A stretch of DNA of 21,027 nt from Cellvibrionales bacterium (lineage in GTDB: Bacteria > Pseudomonadota > Gammaproteobacteria > Pseudomonadales > JAHEGP01), in contig JAHEGP010000020.1 of NCBI GenBank assembly GCA_024645065.1, positions 1-21,027 on the forward strand, written 5' to 3'. The notes under the pieces are model-generated. The model ran no database searches and was not told where the DNA came from. It saw only the letters and a list, made by a program, of their open reading frames with translations. How positions within the stretch are numbered: the stretch's first letter is position 1; each line of letters begins with the position of its first letter. A program made the translations under genes and the position numbers. Below are positions 7,498 through 16,074 of this stretch, piece by piece.

Positions 7498-8436
7498 ATG
7501 CAGGAAAAAATGCGCATTGCGACCCGAGAGAGCCCGCTGGCACTGTGGCAGGCGAATTATGTCAAGGCGGCGTTGCAGCGGGAGCATCCTGCGCTTCAAG
7601 TCGAACTCCTTGGAATGACCACCCGGGGCGATAAGATACTCGATACACCGCTGGCAAAAGTTGGCGGCAAGGGGCTCTTCGTCAAGGAGCTTGAAATGGC
7701 CATGCTCGAGGGGATGGCGGATATCGCGGTGCACTCGATGAAAGACGTGCCGATGGAATTTCCCGAGGGGCTGGAGCTGGGCGTGATTTGCGAGCGTGAA
7801 GATCCCCGGGATGCCGTGGTTTCCCATCGTTACAGGTCGCTGGATGAGCTTCCCCCCGGTGCCAGGCTGGGAACATCCAGCCTGCGTCGCCAATGCCAGT
7901 TGCGTGCGCTCAGGCCCGACCTGCAGGTGTTGGATCTGCGCGGAAACGTGAATACTCGCCTGCGCAAGCTCGATGAGGGGCAGTACGACGCCATCATACT
8001 GGCGGCGGCGGGATTGAAACGGCTTGGCCTGGCGCAGCGCATTGCCAGCTGCATGGCGGTGGAGCAGAGCCTGCCAGCCGGTGGCCAGGGAGCTGTGGGT
8101 ATCGAACTGCGTAGCGATGATGCTCGTACCCGCAAGCTGCTGGGTAGCCTTACCCATGTTGCCAGCGAGCGCTGTGTGAGGGCCGAGCGGGCAATGAATG
8201 CGAGTTTGCAGGGCGGTTGCCAGGTTCCCATAGCCTGTTATGCCATCGAGCGAGGCGAGGACTTATGGCTGAGAGGGCTGGTTGGGCATCCCGATGGCAG
8301 TGTAGTGTATCGCGCCGAGGCGAGCGCGGCACTGCAGCAACCCGAGCGCCTGGGGCAGCAGGTTGCAAGGATGTTGCTGGATCAGGGCGCAGGCGATATT
8401 CTTGCCGAAATATATAACAACGCCGGTAATGACTAA
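7498..8436 (+). CDS. hemC: Hydroxymethylbilane synthase (porphobilinogen deaminase)
   Basis: Polymerises four porphobilinogens to hydroxymethylbilane. Key family features are RIATRESPLALWQA (6-19), catalytic Asp83 in HSMKDVP, the TSSLRRQ block (127-133), and Cys241 in LQGGCQVP, which carries the dipyrromethane cofactor. Length of 312 residues is standard. ATG 7498 is preceded by GGAGG about 11 bases upstream, and its short leader before RIATR matches relatives; the internal ATG at 7510 is the alternative. It overlaps hemD by eight bases and heads the haem block downstream of algR, as in Pseudomonas. Confidence 0.98.
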   Translation: MQEKMRIATRESPLALWQANYVKAALQREHPALQVELLGMTTRGDKILDTPLAKVGGKGLFVKELEMAMLEGMADIAVHSMKDVPMEFPEGLELGVICEREDPRDAVVSHRYRSLDELPPGARLGTSSLRRQCQLRALRPDLQVLDLRGNVNTRLRKLDEGQYDAIILAAAGLKRLGLAQRIASCMAVEQSLPAGGQGAVGIELRSDDARTRKLLGSLTHVASERCVRAERAMNASLQGGCQVPIACYAIERGEDLWLRGLVGHPDGSVVYRAEASAALQQPERLGQQVARMLLDQGAGDILAEIYNNAGND

Positions 8437-9217
8437 CGTACTGCTTGGTGGCAAGTGTATCTGGCTGACCCGCCCGGTCGGCACCGCCAGCCAGTTGCCG
8501 CAGCGGCTTGAAAGCCTGGGAGCCAGGGTATTGCAGGCCCCGCTACTGGATATCCAGCCGCTGGATGAGGATCATCCGGCGCTGCAGGCGGGGTTCGTGC
8601 GCCTGCAGCAGCTGCCAGGGTACCGGCATGTCATTTTTATCAGTGGCAACGCTGTGCGCTACGGCATGGCAATGATCAATCGTAGCTGGCCCGAGCTACC
8701 GCCGGGTATAAACTGGTACGCCATAGGCAGTGGTAGCGCAAAACAACTTGCCGGATTTGTGAAGCATGTGCAGCACCCGCCGGGTCCCCGGATGGATACA
8801 GAGGCGCTGCTGTCTGTGCCCGGATTGCAGTCGGTTGCGGGAGACAAGGTGTTGATCGTGCGCGGCCTCGGGGGGCGCGAAGCCCTCGCTCAGGCCTTGC
8901 GGTCGAGGGGGTGCGAGGTGGACTATCTCGAAGTCTACCGACGCGCCAAGTCTGATACACTACCGGCACAGGTGAGTCGCGATTTAAAGTCAGGAAGCAT
9001 CGACTTTATCGTGGCTGCCAGCGGTGAGTCCGTTGCAGCGCTGGTGGCAAAGGTATCTGGCGGCACCCGGGAATTGGGTGCTGCTATTGTTGTTCCCGGC
9101 GAGCGAGTGGCATTATTGGCACGGGAAATGGGCTTCGGGCACATAGTTGTTGCGGCCAATGCCAGCGACGACGCGGTTCTCGAAGCATTGATTGGCGCGA
9201 CCCAACAGCAGGGGTAA
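8429..9217 (+). CDS. hemD: Uroporphyrinogen-III synthase
   Basis: Closes hydroxymethylbilane with inversion of ring D to uroporphyrinogen III, the branch point to haem and sirohaem. Taken from ATG 8429 (MTNVLLGGKCIWLTRPVG) it has 262 residues, normal for this poorly conserved family. The WLTRPVG start, VIFISGNAV (about 70-78), VLIVRGLGGRE and the late FIVAASGESV segments match the two-lobed fold. The start overlaps the hemC stop by eight bases, so translation is coupled. An upstream in-frame start at 8363 inside hemC is less likely. Confidence 0.94.
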   Translation: MTNVLLGGKCIWLTRPVGTASQLPQRLESLGARVLQAPLLDIQPLDEDHPALQAGFVRLQQLPGYRHVIFISGNAVRYGMAMINRSWPELPPGINWYAIGSGSAKQLAGFVKHVQHPPGPRMDTEALLSVPGLQSVAGDKVLIVRGLGGREALAQALRSRGCEVDYLEVYRRAKSDTLPAQVSRDLKSGSIDFIVAASGESVAALVAKVSGGTRELGAAIVVPGERVALLAREMGFGHIVVAANASDDAVLEALIGATQQQG

Positions 9218-9221
9218 TAGT

Positions 9222-10643
9222 GTGAGCACGGAATCGGAAAAACCCAAAAACACCGTCGCTGGGACTGATAAGAAAGCTGCAACAAATGACGGCAACAGCA
9301 ATAGCGCGGTAAACAGGCCGCCAGAGGATAAACCAGCGGTCGAGCAACCGGCTACGACAGAAACCAAAGGCGCTATCGGGCATCAGGCTTCGACAAGCTC
9401 ACCGGGTAGCAGCTCGCTGGGCGGCAGTTCGATCGGGTCCTCTACGGCGCCCGCCGGGCCCGCCAGGGTCGAGCAGAAATCCGGCTCCTCTGGTGGTGGC
9501 TCCTGGCTATCCGGCATGGCGCTGTTGCTGGCACTGGCGGCACTCGCCGGGACTGCTTACCAGTGGTGGATGCAACAGAATGTGGTCGAGGAAGAGGTTC
9601 AGGAAGAACCCTGGCGTGATCAGCTGTCGCAATTGGGGCAACAGTCCGGGGAGCTGAAGACACAGCTGGAATCGGGGTTGGGCGCGCTTGAAGACCAGCT
9701 TGGCGCCACCCGTTCGCAATTACAGGCGGTGCAGCAGGAAACGACTTCCGATATCAGGGAATTGTCCGCCGTTAACGAGGATTTGCTGAAACAGCTTGCC
9801 AAACTGGGTAGCGCCGACCGGGATGACTGGAAGCTGGCCGAAGTCGAGTACTTACTCAGGCTGGCGCATCAGCGAGTCGTTATGGGCGGTGAGTTGAGCA
9901 GCGCCGCATCACTGCTTGCCAATGCCGACAATGCCCTGGTCGAGTTGAATATGGCCGGTCTGCATCAAGTGCGTAAACAAGTCGCCCGGGACCTGGCAGC
10001 AGTGCGCGCAGCCCAGCAATTGGATAGCGAGGGAGTGTACCTGCGGCTAGAGGCACTGCAGCAGCAGTCATCTGATCTGCCATTTTTTGGTATGCCGGAA
10101 ATCAGTGAAAGCGATGTCCAAAGCGGCGAGTCGGCGGGCGACCTGTTCGACCTGGCTGCCCAGGACTGGCAGGCGGCTCTCGACAAGGGCTGGGACCAGG
10201 CTGTCGAAAAGTTCAAGACGCTGGTAGTTGTGCAAAAACGGGACGGAGCCATTGAGCCACTGCTCTCCGAAGCCTGGCAGCGTCTGGTTCGTGAGCGCCT
10301 CGCGCTTGATCTCGAGCAGGCCAAGAATGCGCTGGTTTTGCAGCAGCAAACTATTTACCGGGAAGCGCTGGGCAATGCGGCGGAACTGGTCCAGAGCCAC
10401 TACCTTACAGACGACCCGGCCACCCGCTCGGTGTTGCAGGAGCTGAAGAGCCTGCAGCAGGAAAAAATAGTTGCGCAATTGCCGGATGTGTCGGGTTCCC
10501 AGGAGGCAATCCGCGCCTACATCGACCGCAAGTACCAGTCTCGGGAAAGTGCGGCGCCCGCGGCTGAAGATGCTAGCGACGATAGCGCGCCGGCGACATC
10601 CTCAGATGATGGTTATGATTGGCAGCAGATGGGGACCGATTAA
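9222..10643 (+). CDS. hemX: HemX-like membrane-anchored protein
   Basis: A 473-residue protein of the proteobacterial HemX family (often misnamed uroporphyrinogen-III C-methyltransferase). Residues 1-90 are a low-complexity Ser/Gly/Thr-rich cytoplasmic tail. One membrane segment follows (about 95-115, WLSGMALLLALAALAGTAYQ), then a Gln/Glu-rich coiled coil (about 121-195) and the conserved WKLAEVEYLLRLAHQRV block (203-219). GTG 9222 has AGGGG seven bases upstream and lies four bases after hemD. An in-frame TTG at 9192 inside hemD is less likely. The acidic C-terminus is probably disordered. No methyltransferase motif is present. Its exact role is unknown; association with HemY and haem synthesis is inferred from context. 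Confidence 0.92.
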   Translation: MSTESEKPKNTVAGTDKKAATNDGNSNSAVNRPPEDKPAVEQPATTETKGAIGHQASTSSPGSSSLGGSSIGSSTAPAGPARVEQKSGSSGGGSWLSGMALLLALAALAGTAYQWWMQQNVVEEEVQEEPWRDQLSQLGQQSGELKTQLESGLGALEDQLGATRSQLQAVQQETTSDIRELSAVNEDLLKQLAKLGSADRDDWKLAEVEYLLRLAHQRVVMGGELSSAASLLANADNALVELNMAGLHQVRKQVARDLAAVRAAQQLDSEGVYLRLEALQQQSSDLPFFGMPEISESDVQSGESAGDLFDLAAQDWQAALDKGWDQAVEKFKTLVVVQKRDGAIEPLLSEAWQRLVRERLALDLEQAKNALVLQQQTIYREALGNAAELVQSHYLTDDPATRSVLQELKSLQQEKIVAQLPDVSGSQEAIRAYIDRKYQSRESAAPAAEDASDDSAPATSSDDGYDWQQMGTD

Positions 10644-11921
10644 ATGAGACGTTTATTCCTGATATGTTTAGCGGCCTTACTGGCCGGAGTGTTCCTGGTC
10701 GGCCTGCTGGAAAAAGATCCCGGCTATGTGCTCATCGCCTATGGTGATACCACCGTGGAAATGAGTGTCTGGACCGGCATTGGGCTGACATTGGCTGGCT
10801 TTTTCCTGCTTTACCTGCTGTTGCGCAGTTGGAGCAACACCCGAAAAATCCCCGCCAAAATGGGCGGCTGGATGGAGCAGCGCAATGAAAAGGCCGTAAG
10901 CAACCAGGCCAATCGAGGTCTCACGGCTTTTGTCGAAGGAAAATGGGACCGCGCTAGCAAGAATCTGGAACAGGTAGCGGATCGCTCCGATACACCCTTG
11001 GCCTATTATTTGCTGGCGGCCCAGGCGGGGCATGCCATGGGTGACGACGCGACGGCAGAAAAGAATCTTCACAAGGCCCGGAAAAATTCCGGCAATAATA
11101 CATCCGAGTTGGCGGTGGGCCTCGCCCAGGCGCAGCTGCAGCTTGATCGAGGTCAGCTGGAGCAGGCTCTGGCGACACTGACCCGGGTAAAGACACTGTC
11201 TTCCTCACATCCGGTTACTGTAAAGCTGTTAGCGCAGACCTATGAGCGGCTCGATGACTGGGAACAATTGCGCAAACTCCTGCCCGAGTTGAGGCGATCC
11301 CAGGCGATACCCGCTGTCGAGCTGGCAAAACTGGAACGAAAGGTTTTCAGCTCGCTTATGAGGCAAACAACCTCGGTATCGCCGAATGCCGTGGCGCAGC
11401 TGGAGAAGACCTGGAAATTGCTGCCAAAGGAACTTGCCGGCGACCCCGAAATGGAAGCTGTTTACGCAAGCCAGTTGATTACAGCAGGGGCACCGGCGGT
11501 GGCCGAAAAATTCCTGCGCAAGGCTTTGCGCAAGTCCTGGGACGACCGTCTCGTACATTGCTATGGTCTGGCTCCAGGGGAGGATTTGGTGCAGCAGCTG
11601 CAGCTGGCGGAGAGTTGGTTGAAAGATCGGCCAAACAATCCTGAACTGCTGCTATGTCTCGGGCGCCTGGCACTGGATAATCAAGCCTGGGACAAGGCCC
11701 AGGAATACCTTGAGGCCAGCTTGCAGTTGAGCAATCGCCCGGAAACCTGTGCTGAGCTTGCCAATTTGCTGGCTCGTTTGGGTAAGCCGGAGCAAAGCGT
11801 GGACTATTTCCAGCAGTGCGTTCAGGGCGCTGCCGCCGCTACCGCATTGGCCCCTCTGCCCAGGCCGGCGGTGGTTGCCTCCCTTCCTCCGGGTGGGGAG
11901 CCGGGGAAACCAGCTGCCTGA
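10644..11921 (+). CDS. hemY: HemY TPR-containing membrane protein
   Basis: A 425-residue member of the proteobacterial HemY family, not the protoporphyrinogen oxidase of the same name. It has two N-terminal membrane segments (about 3-22 and 42-61) around the conserved LEKDPGYVLIAYGDTTVEMS loop (22-41). A long alpha-helical region with tetratricopeptide-like repeats follows, most visible around 95-190 and 330-400. The Pro-rich C-terminal 25 residues look disordered. It starts immediately after the hemX stop. Function is unproven; in the families studied it is placed as an accessory of late haem synthesis or envelope organisation. Confidence 0.93.
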   Translation: MRRLFLICLAALLAGVFLVGLLEKDPGYVLIAYGDTTVEMSVWTGIGLTLAGFFLLYLLLRSWSNTRKIPAKMGGWMEQRNEKAVSNQANRGLTAFVEGKWDRASKNLEQVADRSDTPLAYYLLAAQAGHAMGDDATAEKNLHKARKNSGNNTSELAVGLAQAQLQLDRGQLEQALATLTRVKTLSSSHPVTVKLLAQTYERLDDWEQLRKLLPELRRSQAIPAVELAKLERKVFSSLMRQTTSVSPNAVAQLEKTWKLLPKELAGDPEMEAVYASQLITAGAPAVAEKFLRKALRKSWDDRLVHCYGLAPGEDLVQQLQLAESWLKDRPNNPELLLCLGRLALDNQAWDKAQEYLEASLQLSNRPETCAELANLLARLGKPEQSVDYFQQCVQGAAAATALAPLPRPAVVASLPPGGEPGKPAA

Positions 11922-11972
11922 GCATCCCGGCGGTGTCATTGGGGGCGGTCATGCTCAAGGTGGATTTTACCC

Positions 11973-12656
11973 GTGAGTGTGACTGAAGCGCCCACTTACC
12001 TGGCCGGCTGCGCCCCTGCCGACCCCCTCGGCAAAACCGGCAAGTTGATCGCGAGACATCTCGCCACGGCTTGTGTGGCATGGTTTTCAAGCGCAGTGGC
12101 TGCCCAGTGCGAATGTGCCTGGCAGGGCCCGTTCAGCTGGCTGGTGGAAGATGCGGATTATATCGTGCTGGGGGAAGTGGTTGCCAGGCGTGGCAATTCT
12201 TTCGACCTCAGGGTGATGCTTTCGCTGCGGGGGCAGTCCGGCAGCGACATGATTCGCATCTGGGGAGAGCGGGGCGGCGACCTTTGCCGGCCCGATGTCA
12301 GCTTATTCCCGGTTGGCGGGCAGTGGCTGTTTGCATTGCAGGAAATATCCGCAATCCCTCCCGGCGGTTTTAATCCATCAACCCCCAATATCAGCTACGG
12401 TCGTCCCGGCGACTACACCTTGTCAAAATGCGGGGCTTACTGGTTAGAACACCGCGATGGATTGCTCAGCGGCAATATCACTTCCCTGTTCCAGTGGGAT
12501 TACGCGCCAGAAATGAACCCTGTGCCGGTAAGCCTGGTGCAGGCGTTCATTGAAGGCGAGGCGGGATATGCCGATATTATCGAGGTCAGCGACGAGGTGA
12601 CCAGTAAAGAGGCGTGGCTGCGAAAAATGCGCCAGCGGATGCGGGAGGGCTCGTGA
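11973..12656 (+). CDS. Exported protein with NTR/TIMP-like cysteine pattern
   Basis: A 227-residue hypothetical protein. GTG 11973 is preceded by AAGGTGGA at about eight bases. The N-terminus is long for a signal peptide (charged to residue 28, hydrophobic 30-44, likely cleavage after AVAA). TTG 12045 (residue 25) would give a tidier one. The mature part begins QCECAW, and only four Cys remain: 46, 48, 105 and 153. A CxC at the mature N-terminus, followed by DADYIVLGEVV (60-70), GERGGDLCRPDVSLFPVGGQWLFAL (98-121, cited as a region) and a later Cys, is the pattern of netrin/TIMP-like OB-fold domains, including bacterial ones beginning CxC. This predicts disulfides 46-105 and 48-153. Function is unknown. 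It follows hemY by 51 bases and is convergent with ubiD. Confidence 0.8.
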   Translation: MSVTEAPTYLAGCAPADPLGKTGKLIARHLATACVAWFSSAVAAQCECAWQGPFSWLVEDADYIVLGEVVARRGNSFDLRVMLSLRGQSGSDMIRIWGERGGDLCRPDVSLFPVGGQWLFALQEISAIPPGGFNPSTPNISYGRPGDYTLSKCGAYWLEHRDGLLSGNITSLFQWDYAPEMNPVPVSLVQAFIEGEAGYADIIEVSDEVTSKEAWLRKMRQRMREGS

Positions 12657-12660
12657 AAGG

Positions 12661-12680
12661 GCCGGTGCCACCGGCATTTT
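12661..12680 (+). terminator. Intrinsic terminator-like hairpin between the NTR-like gene and ubiD
   Basis: GCCGGT (12661-12666) and ACCGGC (12670-12675) form a six-base GC-rich stem with loop GCC, followed by ATTTTCC. It begins four bases after the stop of the upstream gene, in the 41-base convergent gap. The T-run is short. On the minus strand the hairpin is followed only by CCTTTC, so any bidirectional action for ubiD would be weaker. Confidence 0.5.
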
Positions 12681-12697
12681 CCGGGTCAGTTCGGCGA

Positions 12698-14170
12698 CTA
12701 AAAGATATCCAGTGCCTGCCAAATTTCGTCGATGCGTTTTTTTACCGCGCCCGACATCGCGATAGGCCTGCCCCATTCCCGGTGGGTTTCTCCGGCCCAC
12801 TTGTTGGTGGCGTCGAAGCCAATCTTGGAGCCCAGCCCTGAGACTGGTGATGCAAAGTCGAGGTAATCTATCGGAGTGTTTTCGACAATGAGAGTGTCGC
12901 GAGCGGGGTCCATGCGAGTTGTCATCGCCCAGATCACATCGTTCCAGTCCCGTGCATTGATATCGTCATCGGCGACTATCACAAACTTGGTGTACATGAA
13001 TTGGCGGAGGAAAGACCAGACACCCATCATCACGCGTTTGGCGTGGCCCGGGTATTGCTTTTTTATGGTAACGACTGCCATGCGGTAGGAGCAGCCCTCG
13101 GGCGGCAAATAAAAATCGACGACTTCGGGGAACTGCTTTTTCAATATGGGTACAAACACTTCGTTCAGGGCCAGCCCCAGTATTGCCGGCTCGTCGGGCG
13201 GTCGTCCCGTATAGGTGCTGTGATAAACAGGTTTGTCACGACAAGTGATGGTGTCGATGGTAAAAACCGGGAACCTGTCCACTTCGTTATAGTAGCCGGT
13301 GTGGTCTCCAAACGGACCCTCATCAGCAAAATCGTTCGGGGCTATATGGCCTTCCAGCACAATCTCGGCACTCGCTGGTACGGTGAGCCTGTTAGACAGG
13401 CAATTGGCAACCTCTGTACGCGAGCCCCGCAGCAGTCCGGCGAAACCAAATTCGGATAATGAATCGGGCACCGGGGTGACCGCACCCAGGATGGTCGCCG
13501 GGTCAGCGCCGAGTGCCGCGGTCACCGGGAAGGCTTGACCCGGATTGGCTGCCTGGAATTCCTTGAAATCCAGGGCTCCGCCGCGGTGCGCCAACCAGCG
13601 CATGATAAGCCGGTTCTTGCCTATCACTTGCATGCGGTAGATGCCGATATTCTGGCGCTCCTGCCGCGGACCCCGCGTGATGACCAATGGCCATGTCACC
13701 AGTGGTCCAGCATCACCCGGCCAGCAGGTCTGGATTGGCAGCGCCCGCAGGTCAACCGCATCCCCCTCCATGATGCGCTGTTGGCAAGGGGGTTTCTTCA
13801 CCAGCTTGGGGCCCATATTCAACACTTGCTTGAAGACAGGCATTTTTTGCCAGGCGTCCCTGAGGCCCCTGGGTGGATCCGGCTGGCGCAGGAACGCCAG
13901 CAATTCTCCAATTTCACGCAGACTGCTGATCGAGTCAGATCCCATGGCAAGGGCAACGCGGCGTTGAGTGCCAAACAGGTTAGCCAGGACCGGCATTTCA
14001 CTGCCCTTGACGTTTTCAAATAGCAGGGCCGGTCCGCCGCGCTTCAAGGTGCGATCGCAAATTTCGGTAATTTCAAGATAGGGATCAACGGCGATGGGGA
14101 TACGTTTTAGTTCGCCCTCGCGTTCCAGGAAAAGGATAAACTGGCGCAGGTCGCCGTATTGCACGGTCAA
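12698..14170 (-). CDS. ubiD: UbiD 4-hydroxy-3-polyprenylbenzoate decarboxylase
   Basis: Prenylated-FMN-dependent decarboxylase of ubiquinone synthesis, needing the UbiX flavin prenyltransferase (not in the window). The sequence follows E. coli UbiD closely through its length, including MRWLAHRGGALD (190-201), ALGADPATILGAVTPVPD (219-236), the active-site DEGPFGDHTGYYN (283-295) with the Glu and Asp of the family, and FASPVSGLGSKIG. Length of 490 residues is normal. There is no ATG: TTG 14170 has AGGGG five bases upstream, and GTG 14164 (QYGDLRQF) is the alternative. It lies 78 bases downstream of rho on the same strand, with no evident terminator between them. Confidence 0.98.
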   Translation of the reverse strand: MTVQYGDLRQFILFLEREGELKRIPIAVDPYLEITEICDRTLKRGGPALLFENVKGSEMPVLANLFGTQRRVALAMGSDSISSLREIGELLAFLRQPDPPRGLRDAWQKMPVFKQVLNMGPKLVKKPPCQQRIMEGDAVDLRALPIQTCWPGDAGPLVTWPLVITRGPRQERQNIGIYRMQVIGKNRLIMRWLAHRGGALDFKEFQAANPGQAFPVTAALGADPATILGAVTPVPDSLSEFGFAGLLRGSRTEVANCLSNRLTVPASAEIVLEGHIAPNDFADEGPFGDHTGYYNEVDRFPVFTIDTITCRDKPVYHSTYTGRPPDEPAILGLALNEVFVPILKKQFPEVVDFYLPPEGCSYRMAVVTIKKQYPGHAKRVMMGVWSFLRQFMYTKFVIVADDDINARDWNDVIWAMTTRMDPARDTLIVENTPIDYLDFASPVSGLGSKIGFDATNKWAGETHREWGRPIAMSGAVKKRIDEIWQALDIF

Positions 14171-14248
14171 ACAGGCCCCTGGGATCGCGTGGTCGCTGCT
14201 TTGGGTAGGCCAGTGATGGGTCTGGACAGCTTCATGGTACGCCTTGAA

Positions 14249-15523
14249 TTACTTTTTGCCCTTCATGGAGTCGAAGAATTCATCGTTGGTTTTGGTTTTT
14301 CGCAGCCGGTCCAGCAAGAATTCTATTGCCGGTGTATCTTCCATCGAGTGTAACAGCTTGCGCAAAATCCACATCCGCTGCAGCTCTTCTTCGCTGGTTA
14401 GCAACTCCTCGCGGCGGGTTCCGGAGCGGCGAATATTGATCGCCGGGTAGACCCGTTTCTCGGCTATTTTTCGGTCGAGGTGAAGCTCCATATTGCCGGT
14501 GCCCTTGAACTCCTCGTAGATGACTTCATCCATTTTTGAGCCAGTGTCTATCAGTGCGGTTGCGATAATCGTCAGGCTACCGCCTTCCTCAATGTTGCGA
14601 GCTGCACCAAAAAACCTTTTCGGCCGTTCCAGCGCATGGGCGTCTACTCCACCTGTCAGCACCTTGCCGGAAGAGGGTACGATGGTGTTATAAGCTCTGG
14701 CGAGGCGAGTGATCGAGTCGAGCAGGATGATGACATCTTTTTTGTGCTCCGCCAGACGCTTGGCCTTTTCTATGACCATTTCTGCCACTTGTACATGGCG
14801 TGCGGGGGGCTCGTCGAAGGTTGATGCGACCACCTCGGCATCGCGGTTGACCCCTACCGAGCGCTGCATTTCGGTAACCTCTTCAGGGCGCTCGTCGATG
14901 AGCAATACGATAATGTGGCACTCCGGGTTATTGCGAATGATGCTTTGCGCAATATGCTGCAGCATCAGTGTCTTACCGGCCTTGGGCGGCGCTACGATCA
15001 GGCCGCGTTGGCCCTTGCCGATGGGGGCGGCAAGATCGATGACCCTCCCGGTCAAGTCTTCGGTGCTGCCGTTTCCGGCCTCGAGAATAAGACGTTTGTT
15101 GGGGAACAGCGGCGTCAGGTTTTCGAACAGCACCTTGATCCGGGACTGCTCGGGTTTGGTGAAGTTGATGTCGTTGACCTTTAGCAGGGCAAAGTAACGC
15201 TCACCCTCCTTTGGCGGCCGGATCTTGCCAGAGACCGTGTCGCCAGTGCGCAGGTTGAAGCGCCGTATCTGGCTTGGTGACACGTAGATATCGTCGGGTC
15301 CGGCAAGGTATGAACTGTCTGCCGACCGAAGGAACCCGAAGCCATCCTGGAGTATCTCCAGTACTCCATCGCCATAAATGTCTTCACCGCTTTTGGCGTG
15401 CTTTTTAAGAATGGCAAAGATGATATCTTGCTTGCGGGAGCGGGCTACATTTTCCTGTCCCTGATCCTTGGCGATCTCGATCAACTCGGGAATAGGTTTG
15501 GTCTTAAGGTCAGTCAGATTCAT
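14249..15523 (-). CDS. rho: Transcription termination factor Rho
   Basis: Hexameric RNA-dependent ATPase/translocase that ends transcription. It has the N-terminal helical domain and the CSD primary RNA site (DGFGFLRS, 60-67; PDDIYVSPSQIRRFNLRTGD, 76-95). Walker A is APPKAGKT (178-185), catalytic Glu211 is in LLIDERPEE, Walker B is VIILLDS (264-270), and the Q-loop/R-loop region is at about 280-340, all nearly identical to E. coli. At 424 residues it is five longer than E. coli, largely because QRSVGVNRDAEVVAS (220-234) has four more residues than the E. coli equivalent QRLVKGEVVAS. Start ATG 15523. It has its own promoter downstream of trxA. Confidence 0.99.
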   Translation of the reverse strand: MNLTDLKTKPIPELIEIAKDQGQENVARSRKQDIIFAILKKHAKSGEDIYGDGVLEILQDGFGFLRSADSSYLAGPDDIYVSPSQIRRFNLRTGDTVSGKIRPPKEGERYFALLKVNDINFTKPEQSRIKVLFENLTPLFPNKRLILEAGNGSTEDLTGRVIDLAAPIGKGQRGLIVAPPKAGKTLMLQHIAQSIIRNNPECHIIVLLIDERPEEVTEMQRSVGVNRDAEVVASTFDEPPARHVQVAEMVIEKAKRLAEHKKDVIILLDSITRLARAYNTIVPSSGKVLTGGVDAHALERPKRFFGAARNIEEGGSLTIIATALIDTGSKMDEVIYEEFKGTGNMELHLDRKIAEKRVYPAINIRRSGTRREELLTSEEELQRMWILRKLLHSMEDTPAIEFLLDRLRKTKTNDEFFDSMKGKK

Positions 15524-15705
15524 ATTGGGGGTGCTTTAGGAGAGTATGGTTGATGTAGTAACGCGATGGCGTAGCCAAGGCACAACGACAGAAGCGTCTT
15601 GTGAGAGGATTTCCTGTATCTTTTGAGCGGGCTATTTCGACGAGATGTGTGCTTTTTTTAAAACTGTATCACCGAACGGTGGGCTCGTCCAGCAACAGCG
15701 TCATT
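15524..15705 (-). promoter_or_regulatory. rho 5' leader
   Basis: About 175 nt of untranslated leader is expected between the predicted rho start point and its ATG. It is less GC-rich than the neighbouring genes and contains A/T tracts (ACAGTTTTAAAAAAAG on the minus strand) and one small hairpin, CACC-GTTC-GGTG, near 15672-15683. Rho is autoregulated at its leader in E. coli; the same here is inference. No coding sequence is evident in the leader. Confidence 0.4.
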
Positions 15706-15733
15706 ATTGTAACGCGGAAGCAAGGAATTGCAA
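15706..15733 (-). promoter_or_regulatory. Candidate rho promoter
   Basis: On the minus strand TTGCAA (15728-15733) and TACAAT (15706-15711) are separated by 16 bases. They match four and five of six consensus positions. The promoter sits about 15 bases after the trxA stop, so rho has its own promoter and may also receive read-through from trxA. Confidence 0.55.
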
Positions 15734-15747
15734 CCGCGCTCACAGCT

Positions 15748-16074
15748 TCAGATGGCAGCGTCTATGAATTCTTTCAATTGGGTTTTGGAGAGTGCGCCTA
15801 CCTTGGTGGCCTCGGCGTTACCGCCCTTGAACAACATCAGCGTTGGAATGCCGCGAACGCTGTATTTCTGGGGAGTTTCGCCATTGCTATCCACGTCAAC
15901 CTTACACACTTTGAGGCGACCCTCGTACTCTTCCGCAATTTCTTCCAGTACCGGTGCGATCATTTTGCAGGGTCCACACCATTCTGCCCAAAAATCGACC
16001 AGTACCGGTTGGTCGCTACTGAGTACTTCCTGCTCAAATGCACTGTCGGTCACGTGAATGATGGCGTCGCTCAT
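15748..16074 (-). CDS. trxA: Thioredoxin
   Basis: Cytoplasmic dithiol oxidoreductase, the electron donor for ribonucleotide reductase and others. It has 108 residues, with the active site WCGPC (Cys33, Cys36), the buried Asp27 in LVDFWAEWC, and cis-Pro77 in GIPT. Start ATG 16074 (MSDAIIHVTD) is set by GGAG six bases upstream. Longer in-frame starts up to 16161 would run through the promoter and are rejected. The trxA-rho and divergent ppx arrangement is conserved in Pseudomonas. Confidence 0.98.
   Translation of the reverse strand: MSDAIIHVTDSAFEQEVLSSDQPVLVDFWAEWCGPCKMIAPVLEEIAEEYEGRLKVCKVDVDSNGETPQKYSVRGIPTLMLFKGGNAEATKVGALSKTQLKEFIDAAI

Noticed and set aside
15670..15704. Eleven-codon ATG frame (MTLLLDEPTVR) near the rho promoter as a leader peptide
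   Set aside because: Its ATG lies directly next to the predicted -10, so it would be upstream of or at the transcription start.
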